A stretch of 64,000 bases of DNA from Armatimonadota bacterium (GTDB lineage Bacteria; Armatimonadota; Fimbriimonadia; Fimbriimonadales; Fimbriimonadaceae), in contig JAGQUX010000005.1 of the NCBI GenBank assembly GCA_020438215.1, forward strand, positions 29,330-93,329, written 5' to 3'. This document shows positions 1 to 8,141 of this stretch, in pieces; position 1 is the first letter of the stretch; each line of letters opens with the position of its first letter. Position numbers and translations under genes: made by a program. The notes under the pieces were generated by a model, which was not told the DNA's origin, did not search any database, and saw only the letters and a list, made by a program, of their open reading frames with translations.

Positions 1-517
1 CTGGAAAGCGGTACATCTGACTAAGCGGGTCGGCAACAACCCCATCCGTAAGCAATGCAAGCTTTTCCGTCACATCCAGCAAAAAAGAAACGGCGGGGCC
101 AACATCGGGATCAAAGCTCTCGAAAGTGAACTGCACCACATGCCAAGCTCCTCGTAAGCGATCAGCTACTTGTGGGTCAAGCTTCTGCCCGGCGGATGAA
201 TTCAAGAACGGCGCAGGATCAAAGCCACTTTCGTCGGTGCTCATCACCAGCATCTTCAGAACTGTTTTGCGATCAAGGCTCGCAACAGCGTAGGTTCCTC
301 GCAATATCGGTTGCTCAAGTTCGGATTTATCATCACCCCGAAGCGGTACAGCGAACCCAGGGATAGCTCCACCTTCCCCCTTAGGGTTCATAAATGCCTT
401 GAGCGTCGGTAAGTGAGCATTCCCGGTCAGTACCGACATATAGAACCCAGACTGAATGCCATATCCTGGCCCTTTGGGTTTATTGAATGTGAGTCTTTCA
501 CGCAGGCGATTGAACAA
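1..517 (-). CDS. Hypothetical protein, C-terminal part cut by window edge
   Basis: An open minus-strand frame runs without a stop from about 540 to the window edge. The best start is TTG at 517, preceded by a GGAGG-type ribosome site about 12 nt upstream (GGAGGGAGAGAG on the minus strand). It would overlap the end of the HTTM gene by 20 nt, which suggests translational coupling. Visible product: a basic N-terminus (LFNRLRERL), a Gly/Pro-rich stretch (KPKGPGYGIQSGFYMSVL), then a soluble region ending ALLTDGVVADPLSQMYRFP at the edge. No signal peptide or membrane segment is visible in this part. I do not recognise the family. The alternative start ATG at 439 would remove the conserved-looking Gly-rich stretch. 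Confidence 0.5.
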   Translation of the reverse strand, partial: MFNRLRERLTFNKPKGPGYGIQSGFYMSVLTGNAHLPTLKAFMNPKGEGGAIPGFAVPLRGDDKSELEQPILRGTYAVASLDRKTVLKMLVMSTDESGFDPAPFLNSSAGQKLDPQVADRLRGAWHVVQFTFESFDPDVGPAVSFLLDVTEKLALLTDGVVADPLSQMYRFP

Positions 518-1475
518 CGGAACTCTCTCCCTCCTCGGCAAGGGCTTCTCCTCGGAAGAAAACCTTGCGCAGATTCGGATACTTCTCACTCAATCTACGT
601 GCCCAAGCCGTCACTTCTTCGCCGGAATAGAAACAAATGTACGATGAAGTGATGACATAGCCAAACAACGGAATGTTCATCGAATACTCAATGTAGCCGT
701 GGAGCAAGAGTCCACCCAGGAGCACCCACTTCCTTAGCGGCTTTGCAAAAGCCAAGAACGCCACCGCAAGCTCCACGATCAGTGTCCCGTATGTCGTTAG
801 CATCACCATGAAGTGGCTATTGACGAAATCCGGCACCGGGAACCGATCAAATTCATGAAGCTGGGCAGGATAATACGATGCGGTTCCATCGCGCCACATC
901 GATCCCATCCACTTCCACCAGACCGTCGTGAAATAGACAATGCTGAGTTGAAGTTGAATCAGTCGCTGTGGCCATAGAGAAACTTCTTTTGGCTCTACCG
1001 TAGCCTTCCCTTTCTTTATGGCGATCATCCGATCCAGCGAAAGCGCCGCACCGCTCGGAGCGATCATTACGTAGAAGCACCACATCCGAATCAGCGTATC
1101 GGCCGAACTCAAAATATCGGGTGAGCGATGATGCAAAGCCAGCGTGCCAACAAACAGCACCACACTCGATACGCGCGACCACAACCCGAGCATCGTGGTC
1201 AAAGCGGAAAGCGTGATGACCGCGTAAATCACCGCCATCAATCGAGCGTCTTGAACGTAGATCAGCGGACTAAACCTAGGAACCCCTTCGCTCCATCGCT
1301 GAGCCATCCATGCGGGATAGAGTCCCTTCTCGGTGTACCAAGAGTTGAACGATACCGCCGTCATCAAGAAGTTGAGGAGCGAGAACAACCCGACAAAAAT
1401 CCGAAATGTCGCCAAGGCAACCGGCGAGCCAAACCCAAAAACCGCTTCGTTGAAGCTGATCTTCTCCTTACTCAC
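498..1475 (-). CDS. HTTM-domain (vitamin K-dependent gamma-carboxylase-like) membrane protein
   Basis: This 325-residue polytopic membrane protein has the layout of HTTM proteins, a bacterial family related to vitamin K-dependent gamma-glutamyl carboxylase. An N-terminal cytosolic stretch is followed by several hydrophobic helices (near residues 18-42, 80-110, 130-150, 170-185 and 220-275). Conserved-looking features are WYTEKGLYP, SADTLIRMWCFYVM and the VYFTTVWWKWMGSMWRDGTA region. Start is GTG at 1475 and overlaps the stop of the upstream 211-residue gene by 8 nt, so the two are co-translated. HTTM proteins are usually found next to a protein with a W-x-MFAPNP motif, as here. Bacterial substrates are largely unknown, so carboxylase activity is not claimed. 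Confidence 0.85.
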   Translation of the reverse strand: MSKEKISFNEAVFGFGSPVALATFRIFVGLFSLLNFLMTAVSFNSWYTEKGLYPAWMAQRWSEGVPRFSPLIYVQDARLMAVIYAVITLSALTTMLGLWSRVSSVVLFVGTLALHHRSPDILSSADTLIRMWCFYVMIAPSGAALSLDRMIAIKKGKATVEPKEVSLWPQRLIQLQLSIVYFTTVWWKWMGSMWRDGTASYYPAQLHEFDRFPVPDFVNSHFMVMLTTYGTLIVELAVAFLAFAKPLRKWVLLGGLLLHGYIEYSMNIPLFGYVITSSYICFYSGEEVTAWARRLSEKYPNLRKVFFRGEALAEEGESSVVQSPA

Positions 1476-2103
1476 TCTTGAACTCCTTTAGCTTTTCTTG
1501 ATCAAGTACGGTGTAGTAAATCTCCCAAGTTTGGTACTCATCTTTCACCGGCGTGCCGATATCCGGACAATCCATCCAATGACGTCTTAACCGGATTTCA
1601 ACCGGGGGGTTTTCTGGAGTCACCCATGCTTGAGCCGCCATCCAATAGGCGGTTTGTGGCCACTTGTACTCGTAAGCATCGGGGGAAAGTCGCTCTCGAA
1701 ACTTGCGATACCGCTCGTGGAAAAATTTCTTGGGAATCGGCATGGAATAGATCCGCGGATACTCCACCGTTTTCTCCGACCCATCCTCATACTTGACAAT
1801 TGCGTCCATATACATGTCGGTACGGGCAGGGTTCGGAGCAAACATATCCCAACTCTGCCAGAGCCCAGTCGGCATCATGTAGTAGGACAGAAAAACATCG
1901 CGGTTCCGGAATAGGTTGCGGTTCTCCGTCAGGAAGGTATCGGAGAAGTATTGAACTCTTTTCAATGGCGGTAAAGCTCGGTTTTCGACCTCACGCTCAG
2001 GTGACAACCCGGGGAGAGACCACCCGATGATCATCACTGCGTGAAAAATCACAAACGCTTTCACCGCCCAATGAACCTGCTTTTTTTCGCGGGATTCATC
2101 CAT
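1468..2103 (-). CDS. HTTM-associated protein with W-D-MFAPNP motif
   Basis: A 211-residue protein with one N-terminal membrane anchor (about residues 11-30, VKAFVIFHAVMIIGW) and a soluble remainder. The central motif SWDMFAPNPARTDMYMDA is typical of the small partners encoded next to HTTM proteins. The C-terminal half is rich in aromatic and charged residues with no catalytic motif I recognise. It starts with ATG at 2103 and its TAA lies inside the HTTM gene start, so the pair forms one operon. It is divergently oriented to nadB with only 60 bp between the starts. The probable role is as an envelope partner of the HTTM protein; this rests on context. Confidence 0.75.
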   Translation of the reverse strand: MDESREKKQVHWAVKAFVIFHAVMIIGWSLPGLSPEREVENRALPPLKRVQYFSDTFLTENRNLFRNRDVFLSYYMMPTGLWQSWDMFAPNPARTDMYMDAIVKYEDGSEKTVEYPRIYSMPIPKKFFHERYRKFRERLSPDAYEYKWPQTAYWMAAQAWVTPENPPVEIRLRRHWMDCPDIGTPVKDEYQTWEIYYTVLDQEKLKEFKSE

Positions 2104-2163
2104 GCTGTGCCCTTAGTATGACCGGTTCCACCTGCGAATCGAATAGACTCAGGCGGGAACTTG

Positions 2164-3657
2164 ATGGAACGGGCAGATTTCTTGGTCATTGGTAGCGGGT
2201 TAGCTGGCCTCACCTTCGCGCTTGAAGTGGCGAAACACGGACGAGTCATCGTCTTGACGAAATCGCACATCACCGATTCCAACACCAACTGGGCGCAAGG
2301 TGGAATTGCCGCCGCTGTTGGCGAATCCGATTCTTGGACGCTCCACGAACAAGACACCCTTACCGCCGGCGCAGGTTTGTGTGACCCTGCCGCAGTTCAG
2401 TTCCTCGTCAAAAACGCCCCCGAAGCCATTGATTGGCTTACCAGCCTGGGCGCACGATTCGATGTCACAGGTTCCAACGAACTCGATCTCGGGCGCGAGG
2501 GAGGACACAGCCGCCATCGCATCGTTCACCACGCGGATAAGACCGGCTGGGAAGTGGAGCGCACCGTCAGCGCGGCTGTACGAAAGAACCCCAACATCAC
2601 CGTCTTTGAAAACACTTTTGTCACCAAATTGTTAGTGGATAACAACCGATGCCTTGGCGTCAGTGCGATTGTCAACGACCTGGGTGCGCGGAATTTCTTC
2701 GCACGGGCAACGATTCTCGCCACAGGCGGATGCGGGCAAATCTACTCCACAACCACCAACCCAAAAGTCGCGACCGGCGATGGATTCGCACTTGCCCAAG
2801 ATGCGGGTGCCGAACTCAAAAACCTAGAGTTCCAGCAGTTCCACCCCACAACCCTCGTCCATCCACAGCTACCTGGGTTCCTCATCACCGAGGCAATGCG
2901 TGGTGCCGGGGCCACCCTCCGCAACCATCGGGGTCGGCGATTCATGTACGACCACGACTCGCGGCTGGAACTCGCGCCGCGCGATATCGTCGCCCGCGCC
3001 ATCCAAAAGGAGATTCAGCGGCTCAGCACTTGGTGCGTTTATCTTGATGCAACCCACATCCCCGCCGAACTTCTGCAGAGAGAGTTCCCAACAATCTGGG
3101 AGAAACTCCGCACGGTTCGCATTGAAATTGAAAAGGATTGGATTCCCATCAGCCCCGCCCAGCACTACGCTTGTGGCGGCGTCACCACCGATCTTGATGC
3201 CAAGACAAACATTCCTGGCCTCTATGCCAGCGGCGAGGTGACCTCTACCGGCGTCCACGGCGCAAACCGCTTGGCCAGTAACAGCCTCCTCGAGGCGATT
3301 GTTTTCTCTCGGTCAGCGGCGCTGGTGGCGGTGGATGAAGCCGATTTGCCTTCTGGATTGCCGGAGGCGGTGCACATCCCGCAGAGCATCCCCGAAGCCG
3401 AGGCGATCCGGGTTCGCCATGCTGTCCAGCATCTGATGAGTCAGCACGTTGGTGTTTTCCGAACCACGAAGGGTTTGCAAATCGCTTCCGAGCAGATTCG
3501 TGAGACTGCGGAGGAGGTTGCCTCTATGCCCCGAACCTCGTTCAGCACCTACGCGCAAGAGGCGGAGAACATTGTCAATGTTTCGCGCCTCGTTGCCGAT
3601 GCCGCCGCCGCCCGCACCGAGAACATTGGCTTGCACTTCAATGAAGATTTTGCGTAG
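2164..3657 (+). CDS. nadB: L-aspartate oxidase
   Basis: A flavoprotein that oxidises L-aspartate to iminoaspartate, the first step of de novo NAD synthesis. The 497-residue product starts with a Rossmann FAD motif (VIGSGLAGLTFALEVAKHG), followed by the substrate-domain signatures NTNWAQGGIAAAVG, REGGHSRHRIVHHADKTG, LEFQQFHPTTL, ARDIVARAI, QHYACGGVTTDLDAKTNIPGLY and HGANRLASNSLLEA. These match NadB rather than succinate dehydrogenase. Length is normal for the family (about 500-540). I chose ATG 2164, which follows AGGCGGGA; TTG 2161 directly before it is possible. No nadA or nadC is in the window. Confidence 0.97.
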   Translation: MERADFLVIGSGLAGLTFALEVAKHGRVIVLTKSHITDSNTNWAQGGIAAAVGESDSWTLHEQDTLTAGAGLCDPAAVQFLVKNAPEAIDWLTSLGARFDVTGSNELDLGREGGHSRHRIVHHADKTGWEVERTVSAAVRKNPNITVFENTFVTKLLVDNNRCLGVSAIVNDLGARNFFARATILATGGCGQIYSTTTNPKVATGDGFALAQDAGAELKNLEFQQFHPTTLVHPQLPGFLITEAMRGAGATLRNHRGRRFMYDHDSRLELAPRDIVARAIQKEIQRLSTWCVYLDATHIPAELLQREFPTIWEKLRTVRIEIEKDWIPISPAQHYACGGVTTDLDAKTNIPGLYASGEVTSTGVHGANRLASNSLLEAIVFSRSAALVAVDEADLPSGLPEAVHIPQSIPEAEAIRVRHAVQHLMSQHVGVFRTTKGLQIASEQIRETAEEVASMPRTSFSTYAQEAENIVNVSRLVADAAAARTENIGLHFNEDFA

Positions 3658-3694
3658 CAAAATGAACTCCCACCCGTTACAATAGTTAGTAACT

Positions 3695-4105
3695 ATGCTC
3701 TGCTCACTGATTGCTCTTTATTTGCTCAATCAAGAGATTCCTGCCAATAGCCGTGCAGGGTATGCCTACATCAACGCCATTACCGATTTGCACTTTTCGG
3801 CTACGGAAATCCAAGGGCTGCAAAAACAGTTGGCTGAATCGAAAGACTATCAAGAAAGAGTCGGAGCCGCATATGTCCTCTACCTTCATTACCGCACAGA
3901 AGCGAACATGAAAGTTGTAGTCAAAGAAGCCGAGGCGAGCTTTGAAACCAACTCGATTTGGCACGAATATCTCGGGAACACCGTCGGTAAGATTGCTCTG
4001 AATGACTGCGATCAGGTCGCCTTTTCAACTCTTATCACGCTTAAATCAGATGGGGCAATGGCAGAACTGATCAGCGAGCGGCTTTCGGAGATACTGCTGA
4101 AGTAA
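3695..4105 (+). CDS. Hypothetical small protein ending at an in-frame TAA
   Basis: A 136-residue protein with a hydrophobic N-terminus (MLCSLIALYLL) that may be a signal or anchor, then a helical, Glu/Lys-rich body (ATEIQGLQKQLAESKDYQER, then KVVVKEAEASFETNS). It has no recognised domain; the helix-pair spacing vaguely recalls TPR/HEAT-type repeats. ATG 3695 is preceded by TACAAT 11 nt upstream and by an 11-base palindrome (AGTTAGTAACT, 3684-3694) that touches the start codon. After its TAA (4103-4105) the same frame stays open for 95 more codons, so the gene may be interrupted; see 4106-4393. Confidence 0.5.
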   Translation: MLCSLIALYLLNQEIPANSRAGYAYINAITDLHFSATEIQGLQKQLAESKDYQERVGAAYVLYLHYRTEANMKVVVKEAEASFETNSIWHEYLGNTVGKIALNDCDQVAFSTLITLKSDGAMAELISERLSEILLK

Positions 4106-4393
4106 CCGCTCTTCTTTGCCGAAGGCTTAGAAGCATTCTTTCCCCAGCTCGATAACGCGAAAAGTCTCCGTTCCTTGAAAGCAAACAAACGCTTACTGGG
4201 ATGGGCATTCATGGCGTCAGATTCTAAGGAAGCGACTCGCTTTAACCGAGCATTGGATACGATGTCAAAGGGCAAACCCGTCCATCAAAAATGGGCAGGG
4301 CTACTCGAAACACTTTTGCGGGAAGTCACTCAGAATAACCCGGAGTCGGGACACCGACCGGCAACGGCGAAGCCCACGCCGGTAGCCGGATAA
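4106..4393 (+). pseudogene. Possible detached 3' part of the 3695 gene
   Basis: Directly after the TAA at 4103-4105 the reading frame of the upstream gene continues without a stop for 95 codons. It encodes protein-like sequence such as FFAEGLEAFFPQLDNAKSL and ANKRLLGWAFMASDS, then HQKWAGLLETLLREV. Codon use looks like neighbouring genes. No ribosome site precedes the internal TTG (4175) or ATG (4211). The last 68 bases overlap the end of the convergent gene and are probably not functional. Either a point mutation created the TAA, or the stop is read through, or this is a chance open frame. I cannot decide between these from sequence alone. Confidence 0.4.
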
Positions 4394-6092
4394 TCACCGA
4401 GCAGGTGCCCTGCTCTTTCGGTTGGAAGCTGAGCATTGTTGAACCCAAAAGCGTGCTTGGTTTCACCCCAACGAGGTTCGTTTCCGCTTCAATCTCGATG
4501 GGATAGCCCGTCAGCAAAACGAGACTCTGCGGAGCCCCCGCGCGGTGTATCCACGACAGCCGATACCCCTTCTCGTGTGGCTCGACCGTCACACCAATGG
4601 GCGAAAGAACGCGCACATGCCCCAGTAGAGACGCAACATACGGGTGGATGTTGGTGATCACGGTTGCATCACTGAACAGCGACAGACGCAGGCTCGCCAA
4701 AGGATCGGGTTGCTCGCCTTTCTTGACTTCAAAGCCGCGCTTCTCTTGGTAGATCGGAAGCACCTTCTCTGCCACCAACCCAGCGTGAAGCATCGCCGCT
4801 CGAAGGCGCAACGACTGATCATCACTCAATGCCGCCGCAAACGCCGCGAGCCCCGTGGCGCGATGATCCGGTTTTGAATCCGCATCGGTGAGCACCCACC
4901 GGCTCGCATCAAAAGTCTTGAGAAGTTCGGCAAGGAACGAATTGGGAGCTTCCGTGAGTTCTTCAATCCGAATTGACTCTTCTAACAGCGCATGAGCGGC
5001 GAGAATGTCCGGATTCTCGCGCGGTGCACCGCTACTATTCACCTGCGCGGAGAGCCGCTGGAAGTCTGTTCGCACCGAATCTACTGCCGACTTGAGAGCC
5101 AAATCGCGGCGGCAAACCAAGTTCTTGAGGGCAAGTTCGGTCACACTCGGGACATCGAACGGGTTCACTGTCGTCAGCCCATCGGGGACGGTGCCAACAC
5201 TCAAACCGCGCCCAACGGGCACGCGCCGGATGGGAAATCGGACAGCAATACGCGGCTCAGTTGAGAAAGCAAGCGGACCATAATCCAGATCGCCGACGGG
5301 AGGTGTGACTCCAGTCAGAATCTTGACCCCATAGCCGCCTTGCTTGCAGAGCATCAGCGGAATCGGAATAATTGCGCCGGGCTTATCGTAGTTCCAAATC
5401 GCAACCAGCGCAGATTCTTCCGATCTCACATCCACCGAGACCAGCTCTGGTGCCGACTGAGTGAGGTACTTTGCGTTCGCTTTGACTTTATTGACGGTCT
5501 GCCCCAACCCGGCAACAGACATCCCTATCTTCTCCAATCCAATCGGGAGCATGGCGCGAACCCAGCCCTTGTACCGCTCCGTCGTGCGGACTCGCCATTC
5601 GCCCGATGAACCTTCGGCTATCAGCTGTACCGGCTTATCAAAGACGAGGAGAACCGGCACTTGATCCGCTTGGAAGGAGACCATCACCCAGTTCGATGGA
5701 GCAGTCGGATTTCCCGCATCGACCGTACCTTCCCCCCAACTGAGGAACGGACTAAGATTGCTACCGAAATTGAGCTCGAACCCGAGGGCAAAGTACATCT
5801 CCATTCCCGGTGTGGAGCGATGAAATTTGAACGCACTGGGCGTCATCGCAAAGTCGCGCCCGCGATAGAAGGCGGTCTGCTCCGACTCTTCCTTCAGAGC
5901 CATCTCTTTGACTGGAGATGCAAACTTGAACTTCTCACCAAACGTGGCTTTCACCCGAAAACCGTCTTCGGTTATCAGGAAATCACGGGATAAAGGCGAT
6001 TCGCCAAACCCGTACTGTCCAGCCCATGCAGAAACGCAAAAAGCTAACCCACACAACGAGCTAAAAGCTCGTACCCAACAATTCAATGCCAA
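4326..6092 (-). CDS. Large exported protein of unknown function
   Basis: A 588-residue protein with a signal peptide (AFSSLCGLAFCVSAWA, cleavage near residue 24) and no later membrane helix. The body has an N-terminal half with many beta-prone, Gly/aromatic-rich segments (MEMYFALGFELNFGSNL; WVRAMLPIGLEKIGMSVAG), then a helical middle (residues about 340-450) and a short beta-rich C-terminal region resembling an Ig-like fold (VTVEPHEKGYRLSWIHR). I do not recognise the family. The IPIG segment recalls enzymes acting on polysaccharides, but no catalytic motif is clear. Its start lies inside the 3' end of the upstream gene (32-nt overlap), so the two are probably co-expressed. Confidence 0.75.
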   Translation of the reverse strand: MALNCWVRAFSSLCGLAFCVSAWAGQYGFGESPLSRDFLITEDGFRVKATFGEKFKFASPVKEMALKEESEQTAFYRGRDFAMTPSAFKFHRSTPGMEMYFALGFELNFGSNLSPFLSWGEGTVDAGNPTAPSNWVMVSFQADQVPVLLVFDKPVQLIAEGSSGEWRVRTTERYKGWVRAMLPIGLEKIGMSVAGLGQTVNKVKANAKYLTQSAPELVSVDVRSEESALVAIWNYDKPGAIIPIPLMLCKQGGYGVKILTGVTPPVGDLDYGPLAFSTEPRIAVRFPIRRVPVGRGLSVGTVPDGLTTVNPFDVPSVTELALKNLVCRRDLALKSAVDSVRTDFQRLSAQVNSSGAPRENPDILAAHALLEESIRIEELTEAPNSFLAELLKTFDASRWVLTDADSKPDHRATGLAAFAAALSDDQSLRLRAAMLHAGLVAEKVLPIYQEKRGFEVKKGEQPDPLASLRLSLFSDATVITNIHPYVASLLGHVRVLSPIGVTVEPHEKGYRLSWIHRAGAPQSLVLLTGYPIEIEAETNLVGVKPSTLLGSTMLSFQPKEQGTCSVIIRLPAWASPLPVGVPTPGYSE

Positions 6093-8058
6093 TTCGCTTT
6101 GTCCGTTGCGAATAGCTCAAGCCCACTTCACGAATGCCCAGCTTATAGCTGAGAATCACCGATTGATCCTGGAAAGAATCCGGCCCGAACTGATCATAAA
6201 AATACCCATAACTGAACCGCCAGAGCGGCCCAAATCGATAATTGAGTTTAGCATTCAAATTGAGTCGATCGATGTCGAGACTTCTTGTCATGAATGCGGT
6301 TACACTGCCGGGGCCAATATTGTAATAGCTCTCCAGCGAAACTTTGTGGCGGCCCAGCAGGTTACTGGTAAAGCCGTCTTCTGTGAAATCGTAGTTGAAA
6401 TTGAAGATCAATCCATTGGTGGGGATGGTGCTGTAGCTTAGCGAAGCAAAGTGAGTCAGCCCCCTATTGGAATTGGTGCCTGAATTCTGTGCAACGGTGT
6501 AAGAAACATTCACCGAAGAATTCGAAGCCGGCCGGAACGTGTCAGATACAAACCGCGCTTGAATCCCCACGTTATTGTTCGTCTGATCAGTCGAACTTGT
6601 GATGATATGATTTTGCGACGCCCGCACCCCAAGGAACACGTTCCCAGGAATCAATCCTGTGCGGAATGGATCTTTTTCAAGCACTAAGTTGGCGTTGTTA
6701 GTGATTAGCTTCCCACCACTGATTGAACGCCCATGGTTGCCGTTCAGACTGACGTTATAGCCCGAGAAAGAGTGACTGACGTTTGCAGAGGCGTACATGC
6801 TCTTATGCGCGGGAAAATCAAGCTGGGTGTTGATATTGGTCACGCCATCAAACGACCAGGATTGCCGAACGCCTGCGCCCCAATCCTCGCGCCCAAGCCC
6901 GAAGAGGGTCATTCCCCCATCCATCTCATCGCCACGATTCCAGTTCAACTGGTAATCAATGAATGCACCCCCGCCTGCGCCTGCACCGGTGCCGTACCGG
7001 TTGCCATACCGGAAAACCACCGCGCTCGTTTCGCCAGGTTTGAGGGTCAGATAATACGGGTAGTTGATCGCAACATCGTTGTTACTGATGTTCAGAAACT
7101 GTTCGGTGACTAGCGGTGAGCTGTTGTTCACGTTCACACGGAACAGGGGCAACTTCATAATGCTCTGCCCGCCGACAATGACGTTAGCGTCTTGGAATTG
7201 CACTTCCTTTCGCGGGAAAGCAATCACTTTCTTTGCTTCCACCATTGAAGTGGACTGCGAGATATCGGCAAAATCGAATCGGCGGCGATCAAATTGCCCG
7301 GTGATGCGTTCGAGCCCGCTACGGGTGATGTTCACAACTGCGGTGATCTGCTTGGCTTTGATCGGGATTGAATATCGCCCGACAGCTTCTGGATCATGCA
7401 CAGGAATAGTGAAAGTCCCAACTCCCAACCCTTCTCGCTTGTTGAGCTGATAGTAAAGCTCGTCGAACTCATAGACTTGCCCGCGAATGGTGAGCTTGGC
7501 GCGTCGTGCCTTGACTTCATAGCTTGGAATTCGAACCTGAAGGTCATCCGCTTCGACAACGATATCACGGTAGCGAAGCTCTGCACCCCGCTCTTGACCA
7601 CTCGCTTCTATCACGCGGTCACTTTGCGAGTAAACGAGTGATTCCTTGCCGACAATCTCGAAGTATTCCTTTGCAGAGTTCAAAAGTTCTCGATCACTGA
7701 CGAATTCAACTTCTAGCTCAGCCGATGCCCCGAACTGCAATGCACTCGCTCGAACTCGCGCAAAACCGGGGATGCTCCCTGCAACGAGAATTGCCCGCGC
7801 GTAGCCATTGGAAGTCTTGACGATCTTATCGCGGAAGGCTCCTAGGTTGGAATCAAACACAACCTGCGTTCCATCAGGAACGAGGCGACCATTGGAATCG
7901 CGCACGAGTGCCGAAATGGTGAGATTGCTCCGACCATCAGCGACAGCGATGGAGGGGTAGGTTTCGAGCGAGATTGTTCCGTTGTTCGCGGATGCAAGGG
8001 CGGCAAGCCCAAAAAGTGCTTGCACTGCAATTGCCCTGATAACCCGATCACATCTCAC
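6061..8058 (-). CDS. Exported protein: Big_1-like domain, LptA-like region, beta-barrel-like C-terminus
   Basis: A 665-residue protein starting with GTG 8058 and a signal peptide (VQALFGLAALASANNG). Residues about 25-118 form an invasin-type Ig repeat (Big_1: SLETYPSIAVADGRSNLTIS, then NGYARAILVAGSIPGFARV). Residues about 130-300 hold short beta strands resembling the OstA/LptA fold (RDIVVEADDLQVRIPSYEVK). Residues 330-665 alternate Gly/Asn/aromatic residues with many predicted amphipathic strands (LTFNYDFTEDG-type) and end in SYKLGIREVGLSYSQRTKRI, as in outer-membrane beta-barrels. The layout suggests an LptD-like or usher-like surface protein, and would imply a diderm envelope. The family was not matched. 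Co-transcribed with the exported protein at 4326-6092. Confidence 0.7.
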   Translation of the reverse strand: MRCDRVIRAIAVQALFGLAALASANNGTISLETYPSIAVADGRSNLTISALVRDSNGRLVPDGTQVVFDSNLGAFRDKIVKTSNGYARAILVAGSIPGFARVRASALQFGASAELEVEFVSDRELLNSAKEYFEIVGKESLVYSQSDRVIEASGQERGAELRYRDIVVEADDLQVRIPSYEVKARRAKLTIRGQVYEFDELYYQLNKREGLGVGTFTIPVHDPEAVGRYSIPIKAKQITAVVNITRSGLERITGQFDRRRFDFADISQSTSMVEAKKVIAFPRKEVQFQDANVIVGGQSIMKLPLFRVNVNNSSPLVTEQFLNISNNDVAINYPYYLTLKPGETSAVVFRYGNRYGTGAGAGGGAFIDYQLNWNRGDEMDGGMTLFGLGREDWGAGVRQSWSFDGVTNINTQLDFPAHKSMYASANVSHSFSGYNVSLNGNHGRSISGGKLITNNANLVLEKDPFRTGLIPGNVFLGVRASQNHIITSSTDQTNNNVGIQARFVSDTFRPASNSSVNVSYTVAQNSGTNSNRGLTHFASLSYSTIPTNGLIFNFNYDFTEDGFTSNLLGRHKVSLESYYNIGPGSVTAFMTRSLDIDRLNLNAKLNYRFGPLWRFSYGYFYDQFGPDSFQDQSVILSYKLGIREVGLSYSQRTKRIGIELLGTSF

Positions 8059-8074
8059 AAATTACGTGCCCTAC

Positions 8075-8116
8075 AAAGAGAAAACGGTCGGAGAGCCTCG
8101 AAAGGTTCTCCGACCG
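8075..8116 (-). terminator. Rho-independent terminator after the FlgD-Ig gene
   Basis: On the minus strand a hairpin with a nearly perfect 13-bp stem (CGGTCGGAGAACC paired with GGCTCTCCGACCG, one G·U or mismatch) and a 6-nt loop is followed by TTTTCTCTTT. It lies 25 nt after the stop of the 8142-10892 gene and before the GTG of the next gene. Confidence 0.85.
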
Positions 8117-8141
8117 TGATTATACTAGCCAGCGCGTTCTT

